From NCBI GenBank assembly GCA_002746885.1, contig PDRS01000005.1, positions 124,001-188,000 on the forward strand: a DNA stretch of 64,000 nt, read 5' to 3'. A program made the position numbers and the translations under genes. The notes under the pieces are model-generated. The model worked only from the letters and a program-made list of their open reading frames with translations, was not told where the DNA came from and made no database searches. Shown in pieces: positions 17,350 through 25,438 of the stretch (within the stretch, counting starts at the first letter, position 1; each line of letters begins with the position of its first letter). Source of the stretch: Candidatus Saccharimonadota bacterium. GTDB taxonomy: Bacteria > Patescibacteriota > Saccharimonadia > Saccharimonadales > UBA4665.

Positions 17350-18870
17350 GTGAACTGGAAGATTATTGGTGCGTCGTTTAAGCAGGCAGATATGCGCAAG
17401 CGCATTTTTGGCGTGCTGGCAATCTTGCTGATATTCCGCATACTTGCACACATACCAGTTCCGCTTGCCGACCCTCAGACATTGAAGCAGGTCCTGACAA
17501 ACCTGTTTAACGAACAGTCAAATACGCCGCAGCTGCTTGGATTTATCAACGTTCTCAGCGGCGGCGCACTTGCCAACTTTTCGATTATGATAGCCGGCCT
17601 GGGGCCGTACATAAATGCCAGCATTATTATGCAGCTACTCACCAAGGCTCTGCCAAAGCTGGAAAACATGCGCAAAGACGGCGAATCTGGTCAGAAAAAA
17701 ATCAACCAGTATACTCGCATGCTGACGTTTCCGCTTGCCATCGTGCAGGCTATCGGCTCGATTTATCTGGTGCGGCAGTACGCTCAGAGGGTCGGTGGAA
17801 TAGGCGATATTACGGCAAATACCTCTATGTGGCAATGGGTGCTGATGGTGGCGGCGCTCACTGGCGGTTCTATGCTGCTTATGTGGATGGGCGAACTTGT
17901 CACTGAAAAATCCGTGGGTAATGGTATATCTCTACTCATCACGGTTGGCATTGTAAGTGCGCTGCCCGGAATGATCAGTCAGATCGCTTCGTCCGTTTAC
18001 GACAAAACGAATAAATGGGAACTGTTTGGCCGCGAGCTGCCAATCAACCAGACGGCTTTTTGGTTTGCACTCGCCATCATGGGTGTCGTGCTCCTTGTGA
18101 CGTGGATAGTGGTGATGCTGAACGAGGCGGCGAGGCGCCTCACGATAAACTACGCCAAACGCGTCCAAGGAAACCGAGCCTACGGCGGAGTGACGACAAC
18201 CTTGCCGGTCAAGCTCATTACGGCTGGCGTCGTTCCTATTATCTTCGCGATAGCCTTTTTGAGTGTGCCGGGCTTCGTAGGGCAGCTCATGACGTCCAGT
18301 AGTAACCCGCACTGGGCTGAACTAGGCCACAACCTTACCACTTGGTTCCAAAACCCGACAGCTCAGACGTTTGCGGCTGGCGGCTGGCAGAGTTACATTT
18401 ACCCAGGCACGTACTTCATGCTCGTATTTCTGTTTACCTTTTTCTATACCAGCATTACCTTCAACACGAGAGAAATAGCCGAAAACCTACAGAAACAGGG
18501 CGGGTTTATCGAGGGCGTCCGCTCTGGTTCGCAGACCGAACGTTATCTCGCAAAAACAGTTAACAAAATCACGCTGTTTGGCGCTGCCTGCTTGGGGCTG
18601 CTCGCAATCATGCCGATTATTGCCCAGATATTTGTACCCGAAAATATTGCGCTTGCGCTGGGCGGGACGAGCGTTTTGATTTTGGTTGCTGTTTCGCTCG
18701 AAACCCTCCGTGCGGTTGAATCGCGTGCCCTTATGATTACGTACGACCAGTACAGCCGCGACGACTTCTTCTACGATAGCGCTGGAGGCGAAGAGAGCGG
18801 TGCCATCACCGGTAAGCGGCTTCGATTTATGCCGAAAAAACTATCGTCCCCGAAACGAAGAAAAAAATAG
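17350..18870 (+). CDS. secY: protein translocase subunit SecY
   Basis: A 506-residue SecY (usual about 430-450), the channel of the Sec translocon. Ten hydrophobic helices can be followed, starting with RIFGVLAILLIFRILAHIPV; the plug and helix 2 region is GALANFSIMIAGLGPYINAS, and QGGFIEGVRSGSQTERYL belongs to the cytoplasmic loop that receives SecA and the ribosome. GTG start with AGAGG upstream. Helix 6/7 loops are longer than usual, which explains the length. secG and secE are also in this window. Confidence 0.97.
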   Translation: MNWKIIGASFKQADMRKRIFGVLAILLIFRILAHIPVPLADPQTLKQVLTNLFNEQSNTPQLLGFINVLSGGALANFSIMIAGLGPYINASIIMQLLTKALPKLENMRKDGESGQKKINQYTRMLTFPLAIVQAIGSIYLVRQYAQRVGGIGDITANTSMWQWVLMVAALTGGSMLLMWMGELVTEKSVGNGISLLITVGIVSALPGMISQIASSVYDKTNKWELFGRELPINQTAFWFALAIMGVVLLVTWIVVMLNEAARRLTINYAKRVQGNRAYGGVTTTLPVKLITAGVVPIIFAIAFLSVPGFVGQLMTSSSNPHWAELGHNLTTWFQNPTAQTFAAGGWQSYIYPGTYFMLVFLFTFFYTSITFNTREIAENLQKQGGFIEGVRSGSQTERYLAKTVNKITLFGAACLGLLAIMPIIAQIFVPENIALALGGTSVLILVAVSLETLRAVESRALMITYDQYSRDDFFYDSAGGEESGAITGKRLRFMPKKLSSPKRRKK

Positions 18871-18980
18871 TTACCGCAGCGAAACGAGCAGCTGTTTTTC
18901 CCGTATATAGCCTGAATTTTTCGAAAATTGCCAGTTTTTGCTGGTTTTTCGGACTCGTCGCAGAATTTTCCGTTTTTCTC

Positions 18981-19010
18981 TTTACAAGCCGTCGTAAAAA
19001 ATGCTATACT
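18981..19010 (+). promoter_or_regulatory. infA promoter with extended -10
   Basis: TTTACA (18981-18986), an 18-base spacer and TATACT (19005-19010) preceded by TGC. Predicted leader about 12 bases, so infA may be read with almost no untranslated region. Confidence 0.6.
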
Positions 19011-19028
19011 TCTACGACGTTATAACCT

Positions 19029-19250
19029 ATGGCGAGTAAAAAGGAAGTCATCGAGCTGAATGGTGTTATCATCGAGACCCTGCCGGGTACTCAGTTTCGT
19101 GTTGAACTGGAAAACGGTCATCAGATTATAGCGCATGTCGCAGGCAAAATGCGGAAGTATTTCATTCGTATTGTGCCAGGCGACCAAGTAACGGTAGAGC
19201 TCACCCCATACGATCTCACGAAGGGGCGGATAACCTACCGCAAAGGTTGA
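19029..19250 (+). CDS. infA: translation initiation factor IF-1
   Basis: A 73-residue IF-1 (OB fold), which occupies the ribosomal A site during initiation. [61 protein letters not shown] matches the family through its full length in two stretches. adk and map, which often lie between secY and infA, are absent. Its last codons form the 5' strand of a predicted RNA pseudoknot that precedes rpmJ. Confidence 0.97.
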   Translation: MASKKEVIELNGVIIETLPGTQFRVELENGHQIIAHVAGKMRKYFIRIVPGDQVTVELTPYDLTKGRITYRKG

Positions 19251-19383
19251 ACTTTCTGAAGACTGGTTCATCCGGACTGATCTAGCATGCGCTGGGTCGA
19301 TGTACGGATCAATCTTTCGAAAGTTCGGCCGCAATACTAAATAATGCAGTGAGTCATCGCTGGAAGGAGCATGATCCGTACAT
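19245..19383 (+). promoter_or_regulatory. predicted pseudoknot at the head of the alpha operon
   Basis: Two 12-bp stems interleave. Stem A is 19245-19256 (GGTTGAACTTTC) with 19319-19330 (two G-U pairs). Stem B is 19300-19311 (ATGTACGGATCA) with 19372-19383, perfect. The order A5-B5-A3-B3 is a pseudoknot. Stem B includes AT of the rpmJ start codon, and GGAAGGAG (19362-19369) lies just inside it. In E. coli a pseudoknot at the alpha operon start is bound by S4; the ligand here is inferred. Confidence 0.6.
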
Positions 19384-19498
19384 GAAGGTACGTGCAAGTA
19401 TCAAAAAAATCAGCCCCGACGACAAGATTGTTCGCCGTAAGGGGCGTTTATACGTTATCAACAAATCTAAACCAAAGCATAAGCAGAGGCAGGGGTAA
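19382..19498 (+). CDS. rpmJ: 50S ribosomal protein L36, zinc-free
   Basis: A 38-residue L36: [17 protein letters not shown] at the start and [12 protein letters not shown] at the end. The CxxC and later Cys of the usual zinc ribbon are all replaced (Ser, Pro, Asp, Asn), so it is a C-minus form. GGAAGGAG lies 12 bases upstream; a 4-codon frame ATG-ATC-CGT-ACA-TGA (19371-19385) starts right after that site and overlaps the rpmJ ATG, so start selection may involve coupling. Confidence 0.95.
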   Translation: MKVRASIKKISPDDKIVRRKGRLYVINKSKPKHKQRQG

Positions 19499-19501
19499 TT
19501 T

Positions 19502-19891
19502 ATGGCAGCACGAATATCTGGCGTCACGATACCCGCTGAAAAGCAGGTATGGATTGCGCTGACGTATGTCCATGGCATTGGCGCAAAAACAGCAGACAAC
19601 ATTCTGGCTGAAGCGAAGATTGATCGAACTGTTCGGGTCAAAGACCTGACAGATGCCGAAATCAGCCGCATCCAGGAATACATCAACGAAAAGTTGACGG
19701 TCGAAGGCGAGCTACAGCGAATCGTGAGCGGGAACATAAAGCGGCTCAAAGACATCGGTAGTTACCGCGGTCTCCGCCATAAGGGCAATTTGCCTTCTCG
19801 CGGACAACGCACAAAGACTAATGCCCGAACTCGCCGCGGTAAAAAAGTAACAGTCGGCGGCACGGCTAAGAAAGTGGCGAGCAAAACCTAA
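19502..19891 (+). CDS. rpsM: 30S ribosomal protein S13
   Basis: A 129-residue S13 of the small-subunit head. [21 protein letters not shown], the helix-hairpin-helix [31 protein letters not shown] and [10 protein letters not shown] are typical. Three bases after rpmJ, in the alpha operon. Confidence 0.98.
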   Translation: MAARISGVTIPAEKQVWIALTYVHGIGAKTADNILAEAKIDRTVRVKDLTDAEISRIQEYINEKLTVEGELQRIVSGNIKRLKDIGSYRGLRHKGNLPSRGQRTKTNARTRRGKKVTVGGTAKKVASKT

Positions 19892-19899
19892 GGATTATT

Positions 19900-20298
19900 A
19901 TGGCAGAGACATCTACTCCAGTAGTCAGGAAGAAAAAAGCAAAGCGCAGTGTTTCATCTGGCCAGCTGCATATCCAGGCTACATTTAATAACACAATCGT
20001 AACACTAACCGACGCAAGTGGCGGCGCGCTAGCAGCGTCAAGCGCTGGTGCGTGCGGGTTTCGTGGCTCGAAAAAGGGCACTGCCTACGCTGCTCAGGTT
20101 GCAGCCGAAAAAGCTGGCAACCTTGCAAAACAGACGTATGGCCTGAGCAAAGTCAACGCTTTCGTCAAAGGGGTTGGCCTTGGCCGAGATGCGGCAATTC
20201 GCGCTATGCAGACCGTGGGTATCGCTATAGAAAGCATTACCGATGTGACTGGCGTACCGCACGGCGGCGTCCGCCCGAAGAAAGCGAGGAGGGTCTAA
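19900..20298 (+). CDS. rpsK: 30S ribosomal protein S11
   Basis: A 132-residue S11 of the platform. A short basic N-terminal tail precedes GQLHIQATFNNTIVTLTDASGG, FRGSKKGTAYAAQVAAEKAG and IESITDVTGVPHGGVRPKKARRV. Eight bases after rpsM. Confidence 0.98.
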   Translation: MAETSTPVVRKKKAKRSVSSGQLHIQATFNNTIVTLTDASGGALAASSAGACGFRGSKKGTAYAAQVAAEKAGNLAKQTYGLSKVNAFVKGVGLGRDAAIRAMQTVGIAIESITDVTGVPHGGVRPKKARRV

Positions 20299-20301
20299 AC
20301 T

Positions 20302-20919
20302 ATGGCACGAGACACTCAATCTATCGTAAAACTGTCGCGCCGCGAGGGCTATGCACTGCATCCAAAAGCGCACAAAGCGCTCGCCAAACGCAGTAATATG
20401 CCAGGCAAGGCGCCCAATGCGCGCACGCGCAACAAGCCGAGCCAGTACGCACTGCAGTTGCGCGAAAAGCAGAAAGTAAAGCGGCTCTACGGTTTACTCG
20501 AAAAACAGTTCAGCAACCTCATGGCTGAGGCGTCGCGTACGCCCGGGCAATCAGGTGCGACACTGTTGCAGTACCTCGAGCGTCGCCTTGATAACGCGGT
20601 GTATCGCGCAGGTTTTGCGCCCAGTCGCCGCGCTGCCCGCCAGCTCGTGACACATGGTCATTTTCTTTTGAACGGACGCCGTGTCGACATTCCGTCTATT
20701 CGACTCCGTGAAGGAGACACCTTTGCGCTTCGCGAACACAGCAAATCGAGCGAGTATTTCAAAAGACTCGACGACACCAGCCCAGCCCCGAACGCAACGC
20801 CAAGCTGGCAAAGCGTTGACCGTAAAAAAGTGCAAGCGAAAATCATTGGTATACCAACCCGTGATGACGCCGAACAAGATATTAACGAACAATTAATCGT
20901 CGAGTACTACTCACGCTAA
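20302..20919 (+). CDS. rpsD: 30S ribosomal protein S4, zinc-free type
   Basis: A 205-residue S4, primary 16S binder and, in E. coli, repressor of the alpha operon. Blocks: RDTQSIVKLSRREGYALHPK, REKQKVKRLYGLLEKQF, LLQYLERRLDNAVYRAGFAPSRRAARQLV and the S4 domain end HGHFLLNGRRVDIPSIRLREGD. No cysteines, so no N-terminal zinc site. It is the natural candidate ligand for the pseudoknot before rpmJ. Confidence 0.98.
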   Translation: MARDTQSIVKLSRREGYALHPKAHKALAKRSNMPGKAPNARTRNKPSQYALQLREKQKVKRLYGLLEKQFSNLMAEASRTPGQSGATLLQYLERRLDNAVYRAGFAPSRRAARQLVTHGHFLLNGRRVDIPSIRLREGDTFALREHSKSSEYFKRLDDTSPAPNATPSWQSVDRKKVQAKIIGIPTRDDAEQDINEQLIVEYYSR

Positions 20920-20940
20920 GGAAAGGACATTTTCAAAGAT

Positions 20941-21879
20941 ATGTCAAAACTGATTCACACCCCAGGGCTTGTTGCCGTCGATGACCACAGTGCTACGAGC
21001 AGTACTTTTGTTATAGAGCCGTTGCAGCCCGGCTACGGCATGACGCTCGGCAACAGCTTGCGGCGCGTATTGCTTTCGAGCATTAGCGGCGCGGCAGTAA
21101 CGAGTTTCAAAATAGATGGCGTCACGCACGAGTTTACTACCGTCCCTGGCGTCAAAGAAGATGTTGTTGCTATTATGCTCAACTTAAAACGGCTTCGTTT
21201 CCGCGTATACGGCGACGACGCGCAAACTGTACGTATTTCGAAAAAAGGAAAGGGCGTTGTCACCGGCAAAGACATTCAGGGGAATGCTGATATTGAGGTT
21301 GTCAACACCGACCAAGTAATTGCGACTATCGACGACGATAAAGCAAGCCTCGTGATTGACCTCGTCGTTGAGACTGGACGCGGCTACCGCACCATCGAAG
21401 AAAGCACAGCAAAAAAACAGAGCGATTTTGTCGCCCTCGACGCGATCTTTCGTCCTGTGCCTCGCTGCCGCTACAAAGTCGACAAAACACGTGTCGGTCA
21501 GATGATTGACCTCGATAAGCTGTCTGTCACTATCGACACTGACGGTACAATTTCACCGCGCGACGCGTTCGAGGAAGCTGCCGCCATTTTGGTAAACCAG
21601 TACGCAGCGCTCGCTGGCAAAACACGTTTGCCCATACAGGAAACGACTGCTGCAGCTAGCGAAAACAACGAAGCGCAAAACGATGACGGCTCTATGCTCG
21701 CAACCAGCATCGAAGACCTCAATCTGACCGCGCGCACCACAAACGCTTTGGTGAATAACGATATTCATACTATTCAAGATTTGTTTGCCTTGAGCGACAC
21801 CGAGCTGCGCGATCTAAAAGGATTCGGCAGCAAAGCGCTCGACGAAGTCAAAGATAAACTGGCGGAATTGGAGCTCTAG
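20941..21879 (+). CDS. rpoA: RNA polymerase subunit alpha
   Basis: A 312-residue alpha subunit. N-terminal dimerisation domain: LQPGYGMTLGNSLRRVLLSSISGAA, FTTVPGVKEDVVAIMLNLK and VEVGRGY-like VETGRGYRTIEES. C-terminal DNA- and activator-binding domain: SIEDLNLTARTTNALVNNDI and DLKGFGSKALDEVKDKLAELEL. The linker near residue 240 is acidic. In the alpha operon, immediately before rplQ. Confidence 0.98.
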   Translation: MSKLIHTPGLVAVDDHSATSSTFVIEPLQPGYGMTLGNSLRRVLLSSISGAAVTSFKIDGVTHEFTTVPGVKEDVVAIMLNLKRLRFRVYGDDAQTVRISKKGKGVVTGKDIQGNADIEVVNTDQVIATIDDDKASLVIDLVVETGRGYRTIEESTAKKQSDFVALDAIFRPVPRCRYKVDKTRVGQMIDLDKLSVTIDTDGTISPRDAFEEAAAILVNQYAALAGKTRLPIQETTAAASENNEAQNDDGSMLATSIEDLNLTARTTNALVNNDIHTIQDLFALSDTELRDLKGFGSKALDEVKDKLAELEL

Positions 21880-22422
21880 ATGCATCGTCACGGATATCAA
21901 GGAACCAAATTTGGCCGCGAGCGCGACCAGCGCGAGGCGCTTTTGAAAAGCCTTGCCGAGGCGCTCATTATACACGGCGCTATTGTGACGACATTGCCGA
22001 AGGCAAAAGCTGTCGTGCCTTACGTCGAAAAACTCATTACCAAAGCAAAGAAAGGCGATCTGCATAATCGCCGGCAGATTATTGCTGCGCTCCAGACAGT
22101 ACACGCTGCGCACCATTTAGTCGATGAAATTGCACCGAAGCTGGGCAACCGCAACAGCGGACATTTGCGTGTCGTCCGACAAGACAACCGCCGCGGCGAC
22201 AATGCCGCCATGGCTCGCGTCAGCTTCGTCGACGACTTGCAGGTTGCGCCAGTCGCTCAGCCGGCAGCACAGAAGACGGCGGCGAAACAGCATCATGATG
22301 AAGCTTCTCAGGCGCAGGGTGCTCACGTTTCTGCAAAGCCCAAAGCAGCAAATGCTAAAGCGACCGATCGCCATCTCAGTCATAAGCCTGCGGTGCAAGT
22401 CCGCAAGTCAGGAGAACGATAA
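21880..22422 (+). CDS. rplQ: 50S ribosomal protein L17 with long C-terminal extension
   Basis: A 180-residue L17 against about 115-130. MHRHGYQGTKFGRERDQREALLKSL and VEKLITKAKKGDLHNRRQI identify it; the order of the RRGDNA-type C-terminal block (RRGDNAAMARVSFVDDL) is kept. After residue 123 comes an Ala/Gln/His/Lys-rich tail of about 55 residues. No gap to rpoA; one-base overlap with rplM. Confidence 0.96.
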   Translation: MHRHGYQGTKFGRERDQREALLKSLAEALIIHGAIVTTLPKAKAVVPYVEKLITKAKKGDLHNRRQIIAALQTVHAAHHLVDEIAPKLGNRNSGHLRVVRQDNRRGDNAAMARVSFVDDLQVAPVAQPAAQKTAAKQHHDEASQAQGAHVSAKPKAANAKATDRHLSHKPAVQVRKSGER

Positions 22423-22862
22423 TGCCTACCTATTCAGCAAAACCAGCAGACGTTGCCCGCAAGTGGTATCTCGTCGATGCATCAGAAACAAGCCTGGGCC
22501 GCGTCGCAACACAGATAGCCACGTTGCTAACTGGCAAAAACAAAGCGATGTACACCGCGCACATTGACTGCGGAGACTTTGTCGTTGTCATAAACGCCGA
22601 CAAACTCAAGGTGACTGGCGGCAAAGAAACGAAGAAAGTTTACTACAATCACAGCGGTTTCCCGAGCGGTTTACGCGAACGCCAGCTCAAAGACCTCATG
22701 AGTAACGACTCAACTGAAGTCATACGCAAAGCTGTGCGCGGCATGCTTCCGGTAAACAAGCTGCGCGACGGCCGCCTCAAGCGCCTGAAAGTATACGCTG
22801 GCGCAGAACACGAACACGCTGCTCAAAAACCTGAAGCTATTTCCGTGAAAGGAGCGAAATAA
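22422..22862 (+). CDS. rplM: 50S ribosomal protein L13
   Basis: A 146-residue L13, an early 23S binder. WYLVDASETSLGRVATQIATLLTG, DCGDFVVVINADKLKVTGGK, YYNHSGFPSGLRER and RKAVRGMLPVNKL are diagnostic. Joined by one-base overlaps to rplQ and rpsI. Confidence 0.98.
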   Translation: MPTYSAKPADVARKWYLVDASETSLGRVATQIATLLTGKNKAMYTAHIDCGDFVVVINADKLKVTGGKETKKVYYNHSGFPSGLRERQLKDLMSNDSTEVIRKAVRGMLPVNKLRDGRLKRLKVYAGAEHEHAAQKPEAISVKGAK

Positions 22863-23269
22863 TGGCAGAAAGCAAAACCCATTACTACTACGCTCTCGGC
22901 CGTCGCAAGAGCGCTACCGCGCGTGTGCGGCTCATGAACGGCAAGGGTGCATGTACCGTCAACGGCAAAGCACTCGAAGAGTACTTCGCAAACAGTAAAC
23001 AGCTCATAACTGAAGTCCAAAAACCATTCAGCGCACTCGAGCTACCAATCAAAGATTTTGACGTCAGCGTTGTCGTCAGCGGTGGTGGACACGCTGGTCA
23101 GGTTGACGCAATCCGCCTCGGCATAGCGAAAGCGCTTGTCGAAAGAAGCGAAGAATACAAAGCAACGTTGCGCCGAGCTGGCCTGCTGGGTCGCGACAGC
23201 CGCGAACGTGAGCGCAAGAAGTTTGGTCTACGCAGCGCCCGCAAACAACGCCAGTTCACCAAGCGCTAA
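22862..23269 (+). CDS. rpsI: 30S ribosomal protein S9
   Basis: A 135-residue S9 whose C-terminal tail reaches the P-site tRNA. YYALGRRKSATARVRLMNGKG, VVVSGGGHAGQVDAIRLGIAKAL and GLLGRDSRERERKKFGLRSARKQRQFTKR-type ending, with the final Lys-Arg. Last gene of the ribosomal run. Confidence 0.98.
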   Translation: MAESKTHYYYALGRRKSATARVRLMNGKGACTVNGKALEEYFANSKQLITEVQKPFSALELPIKDFDVSVVVSGGGHAGQVDAIRLGIAKALVERSEEYKATLRRAGLLGRDSRERERKKFGLRSARKQRQFTKR

Positions 23270-23279
23270 GCTGGTAGCC

Positions 23280-23786
23280 ATGACGCTCAAAACGCATTTC
23301 AACCACCCAGATTTTGCCGACGAGCAGCTAAACGAAAGTATTGCTGCCATACTCGAAGCCAATCAGACGGGCGCGATGTCTAGCATAGCTGGCGACAAGG
23401 CGCATATAAACACCGCTTATTTTGCGTATACGTCAAAACTTGAGCTGTTTTTTGTTTCATTGCCGAGCGATACCCATTCGATAAACATCACCGAAAACAA
23501 TTCCGTTGCTCTGTCTTTTTGGAGCGAATCCTCAACATGGAGCGAAAACCTTCAGGGTGTCCAAATCTTCGGAACTGCCGAGGAGCTGGGCATTGGTCCA
23601 AAATTAGTCGAAGGCATGAAGGTATTTGCGGCGCGTTATCCGGCGGTTTCGGCGATCATAAAGAACCCTGGTGCGTTCAAAGACGGCGTAGCGGTCAGAA
23701 TGTTTCGCGTTCAGTCAGAACGCGTCAAACTACTCGATGAACCGCGCTTCGGCCGTCGCAACTACCTCGACCTCACGCTGCAATAA
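23280..23786 (+). CDS. pyridoxamine 5'-phosphate oxidase-fold (FMN split barrel) protein
   Basis: A 168-residue protein that reads as a split-barrel flavin-binding fold: ILEANQTGAMSSIAGDKAHINTAYFAY, then KLELFFVSLPSDTHSINI and NSVALSFW, then LQGVQIFGTAEEL, the usual order of the general stress and PPOX families. The substrate cannot be read; these proteins bind FMN, F420 or haem. ATG 23280 lies ten bases after rpsI, with no clear ribosome binding site, and the gene may be read with that operon. Confidence 0.65.
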   Translation: MTLKTHFNHPDFADEQLNESIAAILEANQTGAMSSIAGDKAHINTAYFAYTSKLELFFVSLPSDTHSINITENNSVALSFWSESSTWSENLQGVQIFGTAEELGIGPKLVEGMKVFAARYPAVSAIIKNPGAFKDGVAVRMFRVQSERVKLLDEPRFGRRNYLDLTLQ

Positions 23787-23849
23787 GCGTTTGATGCATG
23801 ACGGTAATGCTCTCGCAAATAACACGTCGAGCCACGGCGACAGGTGATC

Positions 23850-23858
23850 TGATACAAT
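23850..23858 (+). promoter_or_regulatory. extended -10 box of the LysE-family gene
   Basis: TGATACAAT, an extended -10 whose end is ten bases before the ATG at 23869. Transcription should begin within a few bases of the start codon. Confidence 0.55.
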
Positions 23859-23868
23859 AATATTCATT

Positions 23869-24492
23869 ATGATTTGGCCAGAATTTTTCCTCGTCGCTAG
23901 CATTCATCTACTAGCCGTGATGAGCCCAGGGCCTGACTTTGTCATGATTAGCCGCTCGGCGCTGGTCTATTCGCGCCGCTCTGGTTTGTTTTCGGCAGCT
24001 GGACTTGGTCTCGGCATATTGGTGCATGTCGCTTACTCGCTCGTTGGTATTGCCGTTTTGATATCTCAGTCGATTATTTTGTTTAACGCCATCAAATACA
24101 TTGGTGCGGCTTATTTGGTTTACATCGGCATCAAATCATTGAGAGCAAAGTCAAAAAACGCTCATTTGCCCGCCCGAAGACCTGACCGCGATCTCTCGGC
24201 GCTTGCTTCGCTCAGACTCGGCTTTTTCACGAACGTTTTCAACCCGAAAGCCACGCTGTTCTTTCTGGCGCTGTTTACGCAAATAATCGACAGCACGACA
24301 CCATTGTGGGTGCAGATAATCTATGGCGTAGAGATGTCCCTAGCGACCGCAGCATGGTTCAGTGTGGTCGTACTGCTCCTGACGCAAAACCACGTCAAAC
24401 GCGGGTTCAGGCGCATACAGCACAGAGCAGAACAAGTTTTTGGCGGCCTACTTATCGCCCTCGGTGTCAAAATCGCCCTCAGCAGTAAATGA
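23869..24492 (+). CDS. LysE/RhtB-family amino-acid exporter
   Basis: A 207-residue membrane protein with about six hydrophobic segments. The N-terminal motif LLAVMSPGPDFVMISRSALVYSRR and YIGAAYLVYIGIKSLR are characteristic of the LysE/RhtB translocators, which export amino acids such as lysine, threonine or homoserine. The substrate cannot be told from sequence. Its own extended -10 places it outside the ribosomal operon, with a likely leaderless message. Confidence 0.85.
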   Translation: MIWPEFFLVASIHLLAVMSPGPDFVMISRSALVYSRRSGLFSAAGLGLGILVHVAYSLVGIAVLISQSIILFNAIKYIGAAYLVYIGIKSLRAKSKNAHLPARRPDRDLSALASLRLGFFTNVFNPKATLFFLALFTQIIDSTTPLWVQIIYGVEMSLATAAWFSVVVLLLTQNHVKRGFRRIQHRAEQVFGGLLIALGVKIALSSK

Positions 24493-24571
24493 CCAAGGTC
24501 GTTAGTCAGTGTTGCTAGTGCTGCTATGAGCTTCGTCGCGCAATTCGTTTTTGATTTGCTATAATCATCCT

Positions 24572-25261
24572 GTGCGAAAACAGCAATACATCTGGGAACA
24601 AGAACATCAAACGGCTGAATCGCTGAGTAAAATGGCTGGCAAAAAACCAGCTAGCGGTGTTGTGATGTTTATGGAATGGCTCAAAGAGCGCGGCATAAAA
24701 CCCGGCCGTGCAGTAGATATCGGGAGTGGCAAGGGACGTAACGCAATCTATCTTGCGCAACAGGGTTATGATGTAGAGGCGCTCGAATACATTGCGTTGG
24801 CGAGACAGCATACAGAGAAATTAGCCGAGTCAGCGGGAGTGGCGGCAAAAGTACAGGTGAAAAATGTCGATATCGACGGCGCTTGGCCGTACGCCAATAA
24901 TACTTTCGACGTTGCTATCGACTCGTTCGCTTCCATAGACATCGAAACACTCGGCGGACGGGAAATCTGCCGCGATGAACTATATCGCACGCTTAAACCA
25001 GGCGGCTATGCTCTTGTTACGGTGTGCTCAAACGAGGATGAATGGGAGAGAGAACTTATAGCAAATCATCCCGGCCCAGAACCAAACAGCACTATATGGC
25101 CGTCAAACGGAAAATTCCAGAAAGACTACAGTGAAAGTGAACTGCGAACATTCTATGCAATGTTTTCTCTATGCGAGCTAAAAACCATTTCTAAGCAGGC
25201 GCATAAACTTGGTCGTACTGGTATTGCTACTAACTTTTGGCTTATTCTGCAAAAAAAGTAA
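24572..25261 (+). CDS. class I SAM-dependent methyltransferase
   Basis: A 229-residue protein with a Rossmann methyltransferase core. Motif I is AVDIGSGKGRNAIYLAQQGY (about 48-67), the next acidic residue is in VEALEYI, and the strand 4-5 region is FDVAIDSFASIDIE then LKPGGYALVTVCSN. The acceptor is unknown. TGCTATAAT (24557-24565) ends six bases before GTG 24572, so this GTG is taken as the start of a leaderless message; an upstream TTG would lie inside the promoter. Confidence 0.8.
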   Translation: MRKQQYIWEQEHQTAESLSKMAGKKPASGVVMFMEWLKERGIKPGRAVDIGSGKGRNAIYLAQQGYDVEALEYIALARQHTEKLAESAGVAAKVQVKNVDIDGAWPYANNTFDVAIDSFASIDIETLGGREICRDELYRTLKPGGYALVTVCSNEDEWERELIANHPGPEPNSTIWPSNGKFQKDYSESELRTFYAMFSLCELKTISKQAHKLGRTGIATNFWLILQKK

Positions 25262-25290
25262 TTGCATCATAAAACGAAATGTAGTACGAT
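25262..25290 (+). promoter_or_regulatory. promoter of the attenuator leader
   Basis: TTGCAT (25262-25267), a 17-base spacer and TACGAT (25285-25290), directly after the methyltransferase stop. The leader-peptide ATG is seven bases downstream. Confidence 0.55.
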
Positions 25291-25297
25291 AAGCACT

Positions 25298-25366
25298 ATG
25301 AGAACAGTCCGAACCAACTTCTACTGGCGCACCGACACTTCTGTGGCGGCCTGTTCTGTGTGCTGA
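25298..25366 (+). CDS. leader peptide with Phe-Tyr-Trp codons
   Basis: A 22-codon frame (ATG 25298, TGA 25364-25366). Residues 7-10 are Asn-Phe-Tyr-Trp (TTC TAC TGG at 25319-25327), and it ends AACSVC. It lies between a promoter and a terminator with no gene in between, the layout of a ribosome-mediated attenuator. A ribosome stalled at the aromatic codons would cover the 5' arm of the first hairpin (CCGACAC, 25332-25338) and free the antiterminator segment. Confidence 0.6.
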   Translation: MRTVRTNFYWRTDTSVAACSVC

Positions 25367-25409
25367 AAGTTATGTAAACCCACAAAAGAGGCCGACACAG
25401 GCCTCTTTT
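25332..25409 (+). promoter_or_regulatory. transcription attenuator: alternative hairpins
   Basis: Region 1 CCGACAC (25332-25338) pairs with GTGGCGG (25343-25349, one mismatch). Region 2 GGCCTGT (25348-25354) pairs perfectly with region 3 ACAGGCC (25397-25403), giving an antiterminator. Region 3 is also the loop and descending arm of the terminator, so the two folds exclude each other. This is the 1:2 plus 3:4 against 2:3 logic of amino-acid attenuators. Confidence 0.6.
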
Positions 25410-25417
25410 ATTATTAA
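25384..25417 (+). terminator. intrinsic terminator of the attenuator
   Basis: AAAAGAGGCC (25384-25393), a six-base loop and GGCCTCTTTT (25400-25409): a perfect 10-bp stem followed by ATTATT. It stands 30 bases before the hydrolase start. Confidence 0.85.
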
Positions 25418-25438
25418 AGTGTAAACAAGGAAAAAACT

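Noticed and set aside
25284..25438. T-box or trp-binding riboswitch upstream of the hydrolase/trpS region
   Set aside because: No T-box AGGGUGGNACCGCG-like bulge or specifier loop; the coding leader and hairpin logic fit ribosome attenuation better.
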